64,000 nucleotides of DNA from an uncultured Kiloniellaceae bacterium (GCA_947500035.1 CANMQP010000001.1:209925-273924), one strand, 5' to 3'. Positions 1 to 9,831 are shown, counted from the stretch's first letter. Notes: a model not told the origin generated them from the letters alone. Program-made: numbers and translations.

Positions 1-257
1 CCGCGGTCCTTGAGGTTGGCAGCATCGGTTTCATCAAGCTTCAGCGCAGCGATCCGGCGCAAACGGTCAGCTTCACGCTCCGTCCTCGGCACTTCATCAA
101 ACTCGACGCAAGCCAGAGAGTAGGGATCGCTAAGGCACGCCAGGCGAGACGATATAATGCTATGGGCATCCGGATCCGGCTTCGCCAACCAATCACATGC
201 GGCATAGACCTGGCTTGGTAGGGCGACAACAGCCAGACAGTACAGCAGACTTCGCAT
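1..257 (-). CDS. Secreted cysteine-containing protein, N-terminal part (cut by window edge)
   Basis: A reading frame opens on the minus strand at an ATG at 257 and stays open to the window edge, giving 85 codons. The ATG has a good Shine-Dalgarno (GGGAGA) about 5 nt upstream. The protein starts with a classic signal peptide: MRSLLY, a hydrophobic core, then a likely cleavage after VYA before ACDW. The mature part has three cysteines within about 30 residues (CDW, LACLSD, LACVEF), then a charged stretch. This suggests a small exported periplasmic protein that may form a disulphide. I do not recognise the family; the C-terminus lies outside the window. Confidence 0.7.
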   Translation of the reverse strand, partial: MRSLLYCLAVVALPSQVYAACDWLAKPDPDAHSIISSRLACLSDPYSLACVEFDEVPRTEREADRLRRIAALKLDETDAANLKDR

Positions 258-540
258 CGCTTTCTCCCAGATGAGTCGAGCCCGCACATATTCCCCGTGA
301 GCCCGAAAAAGCCTGTGTGATACCGCTATCGAAGTAACTTCGAAGCCTCAGATTAGCATATTGACGGGTCTTTTGACCATTTCGGCATCTCTGGCCGGAC
401 TGACCTCTACCTGAGGTGGCACATGAGAGGGGTAAAAGAACGAGTATTTTCGCACCTGCGAAAAAAGAAAGCCCGCAGCTGTCGGATGAGGTTCAGGAGG
501 CTTATAATCGCGCCGTGCGCGATTCGGGCGGAAAAGTATC

Positions 541-693
541 ATGACTGAGCATTTTCGAGGGATTTGGCACATATCCACTTTCGGTTGGAGCAAAGGTCTC
601 AGGATTTATGGCACGGCGATGATGGGCCCCTCGGGAACGATCTCTTGTACTGTGATCGACGTCCGGTCAACGAAAGTACTGCTCAATGGCTGA
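541..693 (+). CDS. Possible 50-residue leader ORF overlapping the antiporter start
   Basis: A short frame from ATG 541 to TGA 693 encodes about 50 residues (begins MTEHFRGIWH, ends KVLLNG). A GGAAAAG stretch lies about 5 nt before the ATG. Its stop overlaps the antiporter start as ATGGCTGA, an arrangement typical of translational coupling. No family is recognised and it has no clear membrane segment. It may be a leader peptide or chance. The rest of 258-540 shows no gene I can support. Confidence 0.3.
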   Translation: MTEHFRGIWHISTFGWSKGLRIYGTAMMGPSGTISCTVIDVRSTKVLLNG

Positions 694-2308
694 ATCGAGC
701 TACCTGCTCGAGGTTCTTATCGTTCTCGTTGCAGCGGTCCTCTCGGTTTCGCTGTTTCGGCGCCTGAGACTGGACCCGGTCCTGGGATACCTCTGTGCCG
801 GTGCCGTTATCGGCCCCTATAGCCTGGGCCTGGTTCAGGGTCTCGCGACCATTCACGCGCTGGCCGAGCTGGGTGTTGTTTTTTTGCTCTTTACAGTCGG
901 CCTCGAACTTCCGATCGCACGGATTCGCGTCATGCCACTTCGCGTGTTCCTTCTGGGAATCGCGCAGGTTTTCATTACGGGCACAGCGATCTCCGCCGCG
1001 GTCGCTGCGATGGGCGTGACACCCGAAGCTGCCGGCATCATCGGCTTTGGGGTCGCCCTATCCTCCACGGCGATTGTTCTCCGGCTCTTATCCGACCGAG
1101 GTGGCCTGACCTCACAGACCGGGCGCGCCGCCTTCGCCATTCTGATTGTGCAGGATCTGATGGTGGGGCCGCTGCTGGTCGCTGTCTTTGCCCTCGGCGA
1201 ACAGAGCAACGAACTGCTGCCTTTGCTCGGCGAGGCTGCGCTCAAGATGTTCGTTACCGTCGTTCTGATACTGGGAATTGGCCGGATTCTGCTGCGGCAC
1301 GTCTTCACCCAGGTCGCAGCAACCCGCGAACCGGCGATCTTCGCCGCCATGACTTTGTTCGTGGTTCTGGGGACCGGCGTGGCCACCGAATATGTCGGTC
1401 TCTCCCTTGCCTTTGGCGCTTTTCTCGCTGGCATGCTCATGGCCGAAACCCAGTTTCGCCACCAGGTCGCTGCCGAAATTCAGCCTTTCCGCGGTTTGCT
1501 GCTCGGGTTGTTTTTCATGACTGTCGGCATGGAGATCCACCCGCTCTTCATCTTCGACAACGGCACGGTCATAGCCTTTCTTGTTGTGGCGTTGCTGGGT
1601 GGGAAAGCCCTGATCCTCATCCTACTGGCCAAAATCGCCCGCATGTCCACGGCCGACGCCGTACATCTCGGCGTGCTGCTGGCCCAGGGCGGCGAGTTCG
1701 CGTTTGTCCTGGTTGGCGCCGCCATGAGCCAGGGCGTCGTGGATCCGGGTCTTGGCCAGATGGTCATCGTGGTCGTTGCGCTGACCATGCTGGCCACGCC
1801 GATCCTGGCGGGCCTGGGACAGAGGGCTTCCAACCGTATCGAGCGGAACGAGGTTCCCAGTATCGAAGAGCTGGCCGACAGCGACGCGAAACTCGAAGAC
1901 CATGTAATCATCGCCGGCTTTGGCCGCGTCGGCGCGGTCGTAGCCAGACAAATGATGGAAGCCAAAGTACCGTTTCTGGCCGTCGACATGGACCCGCACA
2001 CAATCTTGCAAGCGCAAAAACGCGGCCTGCCGGTCTATTATGGCGACGTCACACGTGCGGATATCCTGGAAGCAGTCAATGTCCAAGCCGCGCGCGCGGT
2101 CGTGGTTGCACTGGACGATAAGCATGTGTCGCTGCAGATCGTCGCGATCCTGCGCTATATTTTTCCCGATCTCAAAATCCATGCCCGCGCGCGAGATCTT
2201 GCACACGCTCAGGAGCTGGAAAGCATCGGCGCCAGCACCGTGGTCACAGAGCTGGTTCCAACCGGGCTTCAACTCGCACAGGTTGTACTCGATCCAAAAG
2301 ACGAATAA
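686..2308 (+). CDS. CPA2-family monovalent cation:proton antiporter (KefB/KefC-like) with TrkA-N domain
   Basis: Inner-membrane antiporter of 540 residues, expected to exchange K+ or Na+ for H+. Residues 1-380 are strongly hydrophobic with about 12 membrane segments, including family stretches such as LGVVFLLFTVGLEL and the GVALSSTAIVLRLL helix. From about residue 405 follows a cytoplasmic RCK/TrkA-N Rossmann domain with the dinucleotide loop GFGRVG at 411-416 and an acidic residue at the end of the second strand (AVDMD), so it probably binds NAD(H). There is no TrkA-C domain. A KefF-type partner is not seen nearby, so glutathione gating as in KefC is not shown. The gene stands alone; its ATG overlaps a possible upstream small ORF. 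Confidence 0.93.
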   Translation: MAESSYLLEVLIVLVAAVLSVSLFRRLRLDPVLGYLCAGAVIGPYSLGLVQGLATIHALAELGVVFLLFTVGLELPIARIRVMPLRVFLLGIAQVFITGTAISAAVAAMGVTPEAAGIIGFGVALSSTAIVLRLLSDRGGLTSQTGRAAFAILIVQDLMVGPLLVAVFALGEQSNELLPLLGEAALKMFVTVVLILGIGRILLRHVFTQVAATREPAIFAAMTLFVVLGTGVATEYVGLSLAFGAFLAGMLMAETQFRHQVAAEIQPFRGLLLGLFFMTVGMEIHPLFIFDNGTVIAFLVVALLGGKALILILLAKIARMSTADAVHLGVLLAQGGEFAFVLVGAAMSQGVVDPGLGQMVIVVVALTMLATPILAGLGQRASNRIERNEVPSIEELADSDAKLEDHVIIAGFGRVGAVVARQMMEAKVPFLAVDMDPHTILQAQKRGLPVYYGDVTRADILEAVNVQAARAVVVALDDKHVSLQIVAILRYIFPDLKIHARARDLAHAQELESIGASTVVTELVPTGLQLAQVVLDPKDE

Positions 2309-2601
2309 ATCCGCTGCAGCTCAATTATGATTGAACTGTAAATTGATTTTTCGCTGCACGTTAACGAACTAAAACCAGGAAAACACAAAGCTTCTGTACT
2401 GAAAGCGCAGACTTTAGCCACTCTTACATCAGAAAATCACCTTCTAGGCGAACAAACAAGCCTTTCAAATTCAACGAGTATAACGCTTCCCTAAGACTTT
2501 TCCCCTATCGTCCTGTCCGATGAGCACAACCTTTCTCATCCTGGCAGGCAAGAGACGCCTACCTTAAATAGAATGGTTAACGTCAAAGCAGGGACCGCAG
2601 T
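2309..2601. other. Intergenic stretch with no recognisable gene
   Basis: This 293-base gap is clearly richer in A+T than the flanking genes. It separates the antiporter from the diguanylate cyclase and must hold the promoter of the latter. I found no long ORF, no strong hairpin terminator after 2308 and no repeat. A GCAGGGA stretch at 2587-2593 is the ribosome-binding site of the downstream gene. Confidence 0.5.
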
Positions 2602-3660
2602 ATGACCGACGACTTCGTTCATTCTGAAAAAATTGCAAACGCCGCATTCGCAGAAATGCGTGCCAGGAAGATTCCAATGACCCCGGAAAACTTCAATATC
2701 TGGTACGACTACTGCAACGGCGGCAATCCCGTTCTCTCAAAAGCGGTCGAGCGTCTGGTTGAAAAAGAAGCAAAGTTCACCGACGCGGAGAACGCCGACC
2801 TCTACATCGAGCATTTCGGGGTCAAGAAAAGCAGCCAGGATCTGCATCAGGTCGGCGGTCAAATCCAGAGCATTACCGAACAGGTCGTGACACAGCTCAA
2901 AAACGCGACCGACATCACGACAGACTACAGCAAGACTCTTGGCGAATTCTCGGGAGAACTGGCCAAAGCTGCGGACCGAAGCTCGGAACAGCTGAACGGC
3001 GTCATTCGGGATGTTATGGTGAAAACCCAGAAGGTTGCTCAGCGCAACAAGGATCTGGAAGCGCGACTGCACACCTCCGCGCACGAAATCGACGGCCTGC
3101 ACGAAGACCTCATCAGGGCGCGACAGGAAGCCCAAACAGATGGTCTGACCGGCCTGGCAAACCGTAAGTGTTTCGATGCGCGCCTGGCCGAGGGTATGAG
3201 CAGCTCAGAGGAGACCGGTGAAGAACTCTCACTGATGCTCATGGACATCGATCATTTCAAGACCTTCAACGACACCCACGGTCATCAAATCGGCGATCAG
3301 GTCCTGAAACTCGTCGCGCAGATCCTCAACAAGACCTTCAAGGGACAGGATACCGCCGCCCGCTATGGTGGCGAGGAGTTCGCCGTGATCCTGCCGAATA
3401 CCAACCTCGATATCGCGGTAAAGCTGGCCGAGAACATTCGCGTCAATCTCGCCAATCAGGTTTTAAAGAACCTGCGGACCGGCGAATCGTTCGGCAAACT
3501 TACCGTCTCTGTCGGGGTAGCCAGATATCATACTGGCGAACCGGCAGAGGACCTGATCCGACGCAGCGACAAAGCCCTCTACAAAGCCAAACAGGATGGC
3601 CGCAACCGGGTTGTGAGCGAAAAAGACAGCCGCGGAAAAAACAACTTCAGCGTTGCCTGA
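2602..3660 (+). CDS. Soluble diguanylate cyclase (GGDEF) with helical N-terminal domain
   Basis: Makes cyclic di-GMP from two GTP. The 352-residue protein has no membrane segment. Residues 1-75 form a helical module seen in alphaproteobacterial GGDEF proteins (KIPMTPENFNIWYDY), followed by a long coiled coil (about 85-180) likely to drive dimerisation. The GGDEF domain covers about 180-345: DGLTGLANRKCF, MDIDHFKTFND, then the active-site GGEEF at 256-260. The position of the inhibitory I-site (normally RxxD just before the A-site) reads KGQD, so product inhibition may be weak. No EAL domain. The gene is monocistronic; its input signal is unknown. Confidence 0.93.
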   Translation: MTDDFVHSEKIANAAFAEMRARKIPMTPENFNIWYDYCNGGNPVLSKAVERLVEKEAKFTDAENADLYIEHFGVKKSSQDLHQVGGQIQSITEQVVTQLKNATDITTDYSKTLGEFSGELAKAADRSSEQLNGVIRDVMVKTQKVAQRNKDLEARLHTSAHEIDGLHEDLIRARQEAQTDGLTGLANRKCFDARLAEGMSSSEETGEELSLMLMDIDHFKTFNDTHGHQIGDQVLKLVAQILNKTFKGQDTAARYGGEEFAVILPNTNLDIAVKLAENIRVNLANQVLKNLRTGESFGKLTVSVGVARYHTGEPAEDLIRRSDKALYKAKQDGRNRVVSEKDSRGKNNFSVA

Positions 3661-3741
3661 CGCCGACGGCCGCCAAAACCGCATAAGCGCGTGCGCTAAA
3701 AGCCAAGTCCCGAGGCGTGGACTTCCGACTGCACTGGAACA

Positions 3742-3954
3742 TTAGTAATGTGGCGGCGGCGTATCATCGTCCGGCGCATCGGCCCGTCCCTCAAGGGCAC
3801 GAATCCGATCCAGCAAACGGTCTAGCTTAGCGGAGGCCGCATCCAATCTCGTCCATTGCTTGGCCATTTCGTCACTCATGTCCTGGATCGTGCGCTCCTG
3901 CTCGGCGACGTGCGCTTCCAGTGAATCGAGTCTAGTCTGCAGTTCCTGTGTCAT
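3742..3954 (-). CDS. slyX: SlyX family protein
   Basis: Small 70-residue protein of the SlyX family, whose molecular role is not established. It is almost entirely a coiled coil (LEAHVAEQERTIQDMSDEMAKQ is cut here to its heptad core EQERTIQDMSDE) and ends with the diagnostic PPPHY tail. Length matches the family. It is transcribed toward the GGDEF gene, with an 81-nt convergent gap, and lies divergent from the DUF427 gene. Confidence 0.9.
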   Translation of the reverse strand: MTQELQTRLDSLEAHVAEQERTIQDMSDEMAKQWTRLDAASAKLDRLLDRIRALEGRADAPDDDTPPPHY

Positions 3955-4211
3955 GGGATCTTTCTAACACTCCGCTACGCCTGAGCAAGCGCCCATTCCT
4001 GACCTCGACGAGGGTACTATAGCGAATTGCGTTTTTCTTGGATCAGTGCATCTCAAATTCTGCGTTCGAGATCAGCAATTTGCTGATCGAGAGGCAGCAA
4101 ATTTTGTGTCTGTTTAAACGCAAGTTGCTTTGAGCGGCGGCGCTCCTTACACGAAAACCTCCGATGACTCAGGCCAGACAGACAAACGGTAAACACCAAT
4201 AGGTCAAAACG

Positions 4212-5051
4212 ATGCGCAAACCTCATCTTCGCGGCCGCGGTCCGGATCTTCCGGTCCTGGATCAGGTCACCCAATATGACTTCGAACCGGGTTACGTCGT
4301 CTTCACCCAGCCCGCGCCCAAACGCCTGCGCGTCAAAGCCACCGACGAGGTCATCGCCGACACGACCGAGGGACTCATCCTGTTCGAGTCCGACCACCTT
4401 CCGGTCTACTATTTCCCTTGCCGCTCTGTGCGCATGGAGCTCTTCGAGCGCAGTGATCACCACACCTTCTGCCCCTACAAAGGCAAAGCCAGCTATTACA
4501 GTTTGAAGGGTCGCAATGAGGGCTATACGAACATCATGTGGCGCTACGAAGCGCCCGTCCCCGCCTGCCCGGCAATCGGCGGCTACGTCTCATTTTACTG
4601 GAACCGGGTCGATCATTGGTATGAGGAAGACGAAGAGATTTTCGTCCATGCCCGAGACCCTTACCGGCGTGTCGATTGTCTGCCGTCGAGCCGCCGGGTA
4701 CAGGTCTTCCTTGAGGGAGAGGAAATTGCAGACTCCGTGAACGGCGTGTTTCTTTTTGAGACGGGCCAACCCACCCGCTATTACCTCCCGACAGAGGACG
4801 TACGCCAGGAATTCCTGCACCCAAGCGACAGGGCAACCCAATGTCCTTACAAAGGCCAGGCGGCTTACTTCCATGCCCGCATCGGCGATACGACACATAA
4901 AAATATCCTATGGACCTACCCGGATCCAATCGCGGAGGCCGTGCGCGTCAAAGGACTCTACTGCTTCGCCAATGAATTCGTCGACCGTATCCTTGTCGGT
5001 GGAGTCGAACAGCCCCGTCCGATGACGGGCTTCTCGCACGGCTACAGCTAA
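4212..5051 (+). CDS. Protein with two DUF427 domains
   Basis: 279 residues built from two tandem DUF427 domains. Domain 1 (about 20-125) has RLRVKATDEVIADT, LPVYYFP and FCPYKGKASYYS; domain 2 (about 150-260) repeats this as RRVQVFLEGEEIADS, TRYYLP and CPYKGQAAYFHA. DUF427 is a small beta-rich domain with a conserved CPYKG(x)A motif and no firmly assigned function. No signal peptide or membrane segment, so cytoplasmic. The gene is convergent with the SulP transporter gene, with only 30 nt between their stops. Confidence 0.88.
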   Translation: MRKPHLRGRGPDLPVLDQVTQYDFEPGYVVFTQPAPKRLRVKATDEVIADTTEGLILFESDHLPVYYFPCRSVRMELFERSDHHTFCPYKGKASYYSLKGRNEGYTNIMWRYEAPVPACPAIGGYVSFYWNRVDHWYEEDEEIFVHARDPYRRVDCLPSSRRVQVFLEGEEIADSVNGVFLFETGQPTRYYLPTEDVRQEFLHPSDRATQCPYKGQAAYFHARIGDTTHKNILWTYPDPIAEAVRVKGLYCFANEFVDRILVGGVEQPRPMTGFSHGYS

Positions 5052-5081
5052 CGCAATGACACGAACATCAGGACCACCAGA

Positions 5082-7436
5082 CTAACGTGTCCTCAAGCTC
5101 AGGCGCTCAGCCAGGATTCGCACCAGATATCTATGAAAGGCCGCGGAGGTCGCGGGTGATTCATGACCCATTTTTGCAAGAGCGCCCCGGCTCAAGCGCC
5201 AGAGCGTCGCGTCACCCTCTGTCACAAGCGACGCTGAATGAGGTTGCTCGAGGTAGAATGCGAGCTCTCCAACAACCACACCTGCGCCAAAGGTTCTGAG
5301 ACAAATGCTGGAACCGTCAGGCGTTTTCAGCAGCAGATTCACCTTGCCGCGTTCGATGAAGTAAAGGGCTTTGGGCTCCGCGCCCTGGTAAATGATAACG
5401 TCTCTGGGAACGCATTCCCTCTTCTCGAGATAAGACAACAGGATCAGTGATATCTGCCGGTCTTCGATTGCTTTTTCCAGCAGAGCTTCGATCCCGTCGT
5501 CTTCCCTCTGCGCCAGCGCGAGCTGCTTCTCCTCAAGCAGGCGGTCTTCGCTCCAGGCTAAAGCCTGATCCACATCCCGGAACGCGCGGACACTCAATCC
5601 GCTCTGTGGCCCGAAACCGCCTGCCTCCAGCATCTGCGAAACGCTCTCATCCAGATTCGTCGGGAGCAGAATCGTATTGGCTGCGTCCGTCAACTGAGCA
5701 ATCTTGATGAAACTGCGGACGGCAGAGGAATCAAGTCCGGTCAAGCCGCCACAATCGAGCACCAGAAAACGGAGCTTTGGCTGTGCGTTGTCGAACATCC
5801 GTTCGCGAACAAAAGCCTGAAGCTTGTGCGCGGTGCCGAAGAATACGAACCCCTGAAGCCGCAGAACCAGGACTTCCTGCCCCCGGGCCATCAGAAACTG
5901 CCGGTCATCGGCCGTACGATCAGCACTGCTTCGGAGGTTTTCGCCGGTCACGGCGTATCGGATGATCTCGACCCGACTGTAGTCCAGCACGAATAGAACC
6001 ACTGCAAAAATCAGCCCGGCCATAACCCCTTCCAGAAAACCAGCCGTGCTGACCACCAACAGGATTACGAGAATGATCAGATATTCACGCCACGGCATCT
6101 TGGAAAACGAGCTGACCAGCCATTCGTGAAGCAGAGAAAAGCCGATCCAGAGCAGCAGGCCGCCAAAGAGCGGGATCGGCATGTACGCCAAAAGTGCAGT
6201 GCCAAAAAACAGCATGGCGGCGCAGACAAGCGCCGCGATCAGCCCGACCAGGCGATAGGGAGCGTCCAGCTTATGCCCGAGCAAGGATAACCCCAGCCCC
6301 TGAAAACCCGCGGCTCCGCCGCCGAGCCCGGCAAAAAAATTGCCCACACCGGCCGCCCGGAGCTCCCGGTTCAGTTCAACATCGCGCCGCACCGTCAGCT
6401 CCACACCGCTCGATGCGAGCAGGACGGAAATTGCGGTAACGACGACCATGGTCGCAACTTTCGGCGCTTCAGCCCAGATCACCGGCCAATCGATCTGCGA
6501 GAGTGGCACGTCAGGGAGTGGTGGCCAGAGGCGATCTTGATGAGATGTCTGGAAAAGCCACCCTCCGGCCTGGAGCTCGGCCGGTGACTGTCCCAACAGC
6601 CAGGCACCACCGTGGAACAGCAGCAAAGCAATCCCCAGAGCGATGGGCAGGACAACGGCGCCGCCGTCGCCGCGGGTAAACACCCAAAGCAGACCTGCAA
6701 AGAGAGTCGCCGGCGCCCACTTGGCAACGTTTGCCTGATCGAACATGGTAGAGAAATCATCCGGTGTCAGTGTCTCGCCGACGATGACCCCGAGCGCACC
6801 GTGAACGATCAACCAGCCCATTCCCGCCAAAAAGCCGCCGATGACCGGATAGGGAATGAACCTGACAAAGCGCCCCAAGCGGAATACGCCCAGCGTGAAG
6901 AGGCACAGGCCTGTAAATGACGTCGCCAGGCCGATGGCCACCACGATTGTAAGCGTGATCTCCTGCTCACTGCGAATGCCTTCCATGGCCGAATGCATGG
7001 ATGCCGCAATGACCGCAAGCGTCACGATCGTCACTTCCTGGGAGAGCGCCAGCATGCCCGGATAAGAGCTGCCGAGGGCGACGACGGCTGCGAGCACAAT
7101 CGTACTGAAAAGGCAGATCCCGATACCGATCGTGACGTGATGGCTCAGATCGCCCGAAAAGAGCAGAGCCGCATCGGAAATCGCAAAGATGACCGCCAGT
7201 AATCCGCAGATGAGTCCAGCGGCCAAAGCTGCAGCAATCTGGCGAAGGCTGTAGCCAAGAATGGGCGCACGGAGCAACCGCTCGACGGAGCCTTCTCTTA
7301 AGCTTTGCTGACGACTGACACTTGCCAAAATCTCGATCCGAAAGTGAACGTTTTGCAGGTCTGCGTAGACTTGGAAACGCGGATAGAAGAGAGTCGGGAA
7401 TGATCGGACAGAAACCGCAGCTGGCAAACTGAACAC
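5082..7436 (-). CDS. SulP anion transporter fused to STAS and cyclic-nucleotide-binding-like domains
   Basis: A 784-residue inner-membrane protein. After a hydrophilic N-terminus come about 10-12 membrane helices of the SulP/SLC26 fold (about 65-480; IGGFLAGMGWLIVHGALGV is typical). A STAS domain follows (about 510-620, with FLVLDCGG and GLDSSAV). At the C-terminus is a cyclic-nucleotide-binding fold (about 665-775: PKALYFIERGKVNLLL, VVVGELAFYLEQPHSASLV). In canonical CNB cassettes an Arg sits where this protein has His (PHSAS), so cAMP/cGMP binding is doubtful. Substrate could be sulfate, bicarbonate or another anion. The longest frame starts at GTG 7436 without a clear Shine-Dalgarno, so the true start may be 30-55 codons downstream. 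Confidence 0.93.
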   Translation of the reverse strand: MFSLPAAVSVRSFPTLFYPRFQVYADLQNVHFRIEILASVSRQQSLREGSVERLLRAPILGYSLRQIAAALAAGLICGLLAVIFAISDAALLFSGDLSHHVTIGIGICLFSTIVLAAVVALGSSYPGMLALSQEVTIVTLAVIAASMHSAMEGIRSEQEITLTIVVAIGLATSFTGLCLFTLGVFRLGRFVRFIPYPVIGGFLAGMGWLIVHGALGVIVGETLTPDDFSTMFDQANVAKWAPATLFAGLLWVFTRGDGGAVVLPIALGIALLLFHGGAWLLGQSPAELQAGGWLFQTSHQDRLWPPLPDVPLSQIDWPVIWAEAPKVATMVVVTAISVLLASSGVELTVRRDVELNRELRAAGVGNFFAGLGGGAAGFQGLGLSLLGHKLDAPYRLVGLIAALVCAAMLFFGTALLAYMPIPLFGGLLLWIGFSLLHEWLVSSFSKMPWREYLIILVILLVVSTAGFLEGVMAGLIFAVVLFVLDYSRVEIIRYAVTGENLRSSADRTADDRQFLMARGQEVLVLRLQGFVFFGTAHKLQAFVRERMFDNAQPKLRFLVLDCGGLTGLDSSAVRSFIKIAQLTDAANTILLPTNLDESVSQMLEAGGFGPQSGLSVRAFRDVDQALAWSEDRLLEEKQLALAQREDDGIEALLEKAIEDRQISLILLSYLEKRECVPRDVIIYQGAEPKALYFIERGKVNLLLKTPDGSSICLRTFGAGVVVGELAFYLEQPHSASLVTEGDATLWRLSRGALAKMGHESPATSAAFHRYLVRILAERLSLRTR

Positions 7437-7717
7437 AGGGGCCGATCGCTTCTGACTCTGAGAGATTAGAGGCAGCTATATCGGGTGATGAGAAGGGGTG
7501 AAGCGCGTTTTGTCCATTACGTGCACGATTTTGTCCAAAATGGAGTATTGGCGGCTTGTTTCGCGGCCTCGCGCCATCGATTAGCGACGACGTCGCCCTG
7601 GATGGCTATCCCTTTGCGCCTCGCCTGGAACCGTTGCTAACATCCCCCGTCATTCAACGGGCGGTTCTTGTACATGTCGCCCCGAAGAGATGGAACGGCG
7701 TATTCACGGGGACAGAC

Positions 7718-8131
7718 ATGCTCGACCTATCAACTTGGCACTGGCTGATTGTCTTCGGTTTCGTCGCGATTCCACTCTTCGCGGTTGCGATTTTCATCAG
7801 TAAAAAGCGCGTGGAACAACGTGAGTTTTTGTACTGGACTCTGGGCTGGCTGGGCGTGTTGCTTGCTGTGGAAGGATACGTGGCGTTGGGGGGTTACGGA
7901 ACAATCGGAATTGTTCCCGCGCTCGTACTCTACAGCTTTTGGTTCTTTTTCGTGCGCCGGATCACAGGCCGCACGCTTGACGCGGGCTACAGCAAGGCAG
8001 TGGCCTTCCTGTCCTTCATACCGGTGGTGAATGTCATCTACATCCTGGTCCTGCTGTTTACTCCAACCCGCGCAGAACCCATGGCAGATGAACACCCATC
8101 AGCAGATGTCAAAAGCTGGCAAAATAACTGA
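7718..8131 (+). CDS. Small integral membrane protein, unrecognised
   Basis: A 137-residue protein starting at ATG 7718, chosen because GGGG lies about 6 nt upstream (7708-7711) and the frame then opens directly into a membrane helix (LSTWHWLIVFGFVAIPLF). I count four hydrophobic segments, about residues 8-25, 38-56, 62-78 and 95-118. The C-terminal tail is hydrophilic. An in-frame extension to 7556 is possible but poorly coding. The layout recalls small DUF805-like or superinfection-type membrane proteins, but no family can be named. It is divergent from the SulP gene and convergent with guaA. Confidence 0.7.
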   Translation: MLDLSTWHWLIVFGFVAIPLFAVAIFISKKRVEQREFLYWTLGWLGVLLAVEGYVALGGYGTIGIVPALVLYSFWFFFVRRITGRTLDAGYSKAVAFLSFIPVVNVIYILVLLFTPTRAEPMADEHPSADVKSWQNN

Positions 8132-8184
8132 GGTTTTTACCTCGCAGGCTCAAGAGGCCCATCGTCAGATGGCGGATCTGCCCT

Positions 8185-9732
8185 CTACTCCCACTCGATG
8201 GTCCCCGGCGGCTTCGAGGTCACGTCGTAGACTACGCGGTTGATGCCGCGCACCTCGTTGATGATGCGGGTCGCGGCGCCGGAGAGGAACTCGTGATCGA
8301 AGGGGTAGCTGTCGGCGGTCATACCGTCGGTCGAGGTCACCGCCCGCAGCGCGCAGACGTAGTCGTAGGAGCGGCCGTCGCCCATCACGCCCACGGTCTT
8401 GACCGGCAGCAACACCGCAAAAGCCTGCCAGATGGCATCGTAGAGCCCGGCCTTGCGGATCTCGTCCAGATAAACCGCGTCGGCTTTGCGCAGAATCTCG
8501 CACTTCTCACGCGTGATGTCGCCGGGAATGCGGATCGCAAGCCCCGGTCCCGGGAAGGGATGCCGGCCGATGAGGCTCTCGGGCAGGCCGAGTTCCCGGC
8601 CCAGCTCGCGCACCTCGTCCTTGAAGAGCTCGCGCAGCGGTTCGACCAGCTTCATCTTCATGCGCTCGGGCAAGCCGCCCACGTTGTGATGCGACTTGAT
8701 GGTCACGCTGGGACCGCCGGTGAAGGAGACCGATTCGATGACGTCGGGATAGAGTGTGCCCTGCGCGAGGAAGTCCGCGCCACCCAGGCTCTTGGCCTCT
8801 TCGTCGAAGACATCGATGAAGGTGCCGCCGATGATCTTGCGCTTGGTCTCCGGATCGGACACGCCTTCAAGCTTGCCCAGGAAGAGATCGCTGGCGTCCC
8901 TATGGATCAGGGGAATGTTGTAGTGATCGCGGAAGAGGTCGACCACCTGGGTCGCCTCGTCCTGCCGCAGCAGTCCATGGTCCACGAAGATGCAGGTTAA
9001 CTGATCGCCGATCGCCTCATGGATCAGGACAGCCGCCACCGAAGAATCAACACCGCCGGACAATCCGCAAACCACCCGGCCGGACCCGACTTGGGACCGG
9101 ATCTGCTCGATGGCCTGCTGCCGGAACGCGGCCATGGTCCAGTCACCACCGCAGCCGACCACTTTATGCGTAAAGTTTGAGAGCAGCTTCGCGCCGTCCG
9201 GCGTGTGCATGACCTCCGGGTGGAACTGAACGCCGTAGATCCTGCGCTCGTCGTTCGCCACCATAGCGTAGGGTGCGCCATCTGAAGTCCCGACAATCCG
9301 GAAGCCTTCGGGTAGATTCACCACACGATCGCCGTGGCTCATCCAGACCTGATGCCGCTCACCGCTGGACCAGAGACCTTCGAAAAGCCCGCAGTCATCG
9401 GTGACATCCACATAAGCCCGACCGAACTCCTGATGATCAGAGGGATCCACCTGCCCGCCGAGCTGGGCGCAGATGGTCTGCATGCCGTAGCAGATCCCCA
9501 GCACCGGTACACCAAGGTCAAAGGCCACATCGGGTGCCCTCGGGGTGTCACTCGCCGTCACGGAGGCCGGGCCGCCGGAGAGGATAATGCCGCGCGGATC
9601 GAAATCGCGCACCCTGGCCGGATCGGCATTGAAAGGAATCACTTCGCAGTAGACTCCGCTTTCGCGAACGCGCCGGGCGATGAGCTGGGTCACCTGCGAG
9701 CCGAAGTCGAGGATAAGAATGCGGTCTGTCAT
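8185..9732 (-). CDS. guaA: GMP synthase (glutamine-hydrolysing)
   Basis: Converts XMP to GMP using glutamine and ATP, the last step of guanine nucleotide synthesis, in the cytoplasm. 515 residues, close to the usual length. The class I amidotransferase domain has Cys81 (VLGICYGMQ) and His171/Glu173 (QFHPEV); the ATP-pyrophosphatase domain has the loop SGGVDS at 225-230; the dimerisation domain ends in the canonical GTIEWE. I start it at MTDRIL (ATG 9732); an in-frame ATG 18 codons upstream adds residues not typical of the family, though neither start has a strong Shine-Dalgarno. It is last in the minus-strand series guaB, rsmB, GNAT, guaA. Confidence 0.98.
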   Translation of the reverse strand: MTDRILILDFGSQVTQLIARRVRESGVYCEVIPFNADPARVRDFDPRGIILSGGPASVTASDTPRAPDVAFDLGVPVLGICYGMQTICAQLGGQVDPSDHQEFGRAYVDVTDDCGLFEGLWSSGERHQVWMSHGDRVVNLPEGFRIVGTSDGAPYAMVANDERRIYGVQFHPEVMHTPDGAKLLSNFTHKVVGCGGDWTMAAFRQQAIEQIRSQVGSGRVVCGLSGGVDSSVAAVLIHEAIGDQLTCIFVDHGLLRQDEATQVVDLFRDHYNIPLIHRDASDLFLGKLEGVSDPETKRKIIGGTFIDVFDEEAKSLGGADFLAQGTLYPDVIESVSFTGGPSVTIKSHHNVGGLPERMKMKLVEPLRELFKDEVRELGRELGLPESLIGRHPFPGPGLAIRIPGDITREKCEILRKADAVYLDEIRKAGLYDAIWQAFAVLLPVKTVGVMGDGRSYDYVCALRAVTSTDGMTADSYPFDHEFLSGAATRIINEVRGINRVVYDVTSKPPGTIEWE

Positions 9733-9831
9733 GGGCGGGAAATTAGGCTGCGCGCCGGGGCAAGTCCAGCGCGCAACCACCGCCATTGCAGAAAAGTTCG
9801 CCGATTTTCGGCGGGGCCGTGCAAACCTGCG

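Noticed and set aside
348..593. 81-codon minus-strand ORF in the gap before the antiporter
   Set aside because: No Shine-Dalgarno, unusual composition and no recognisable features; considered chance.
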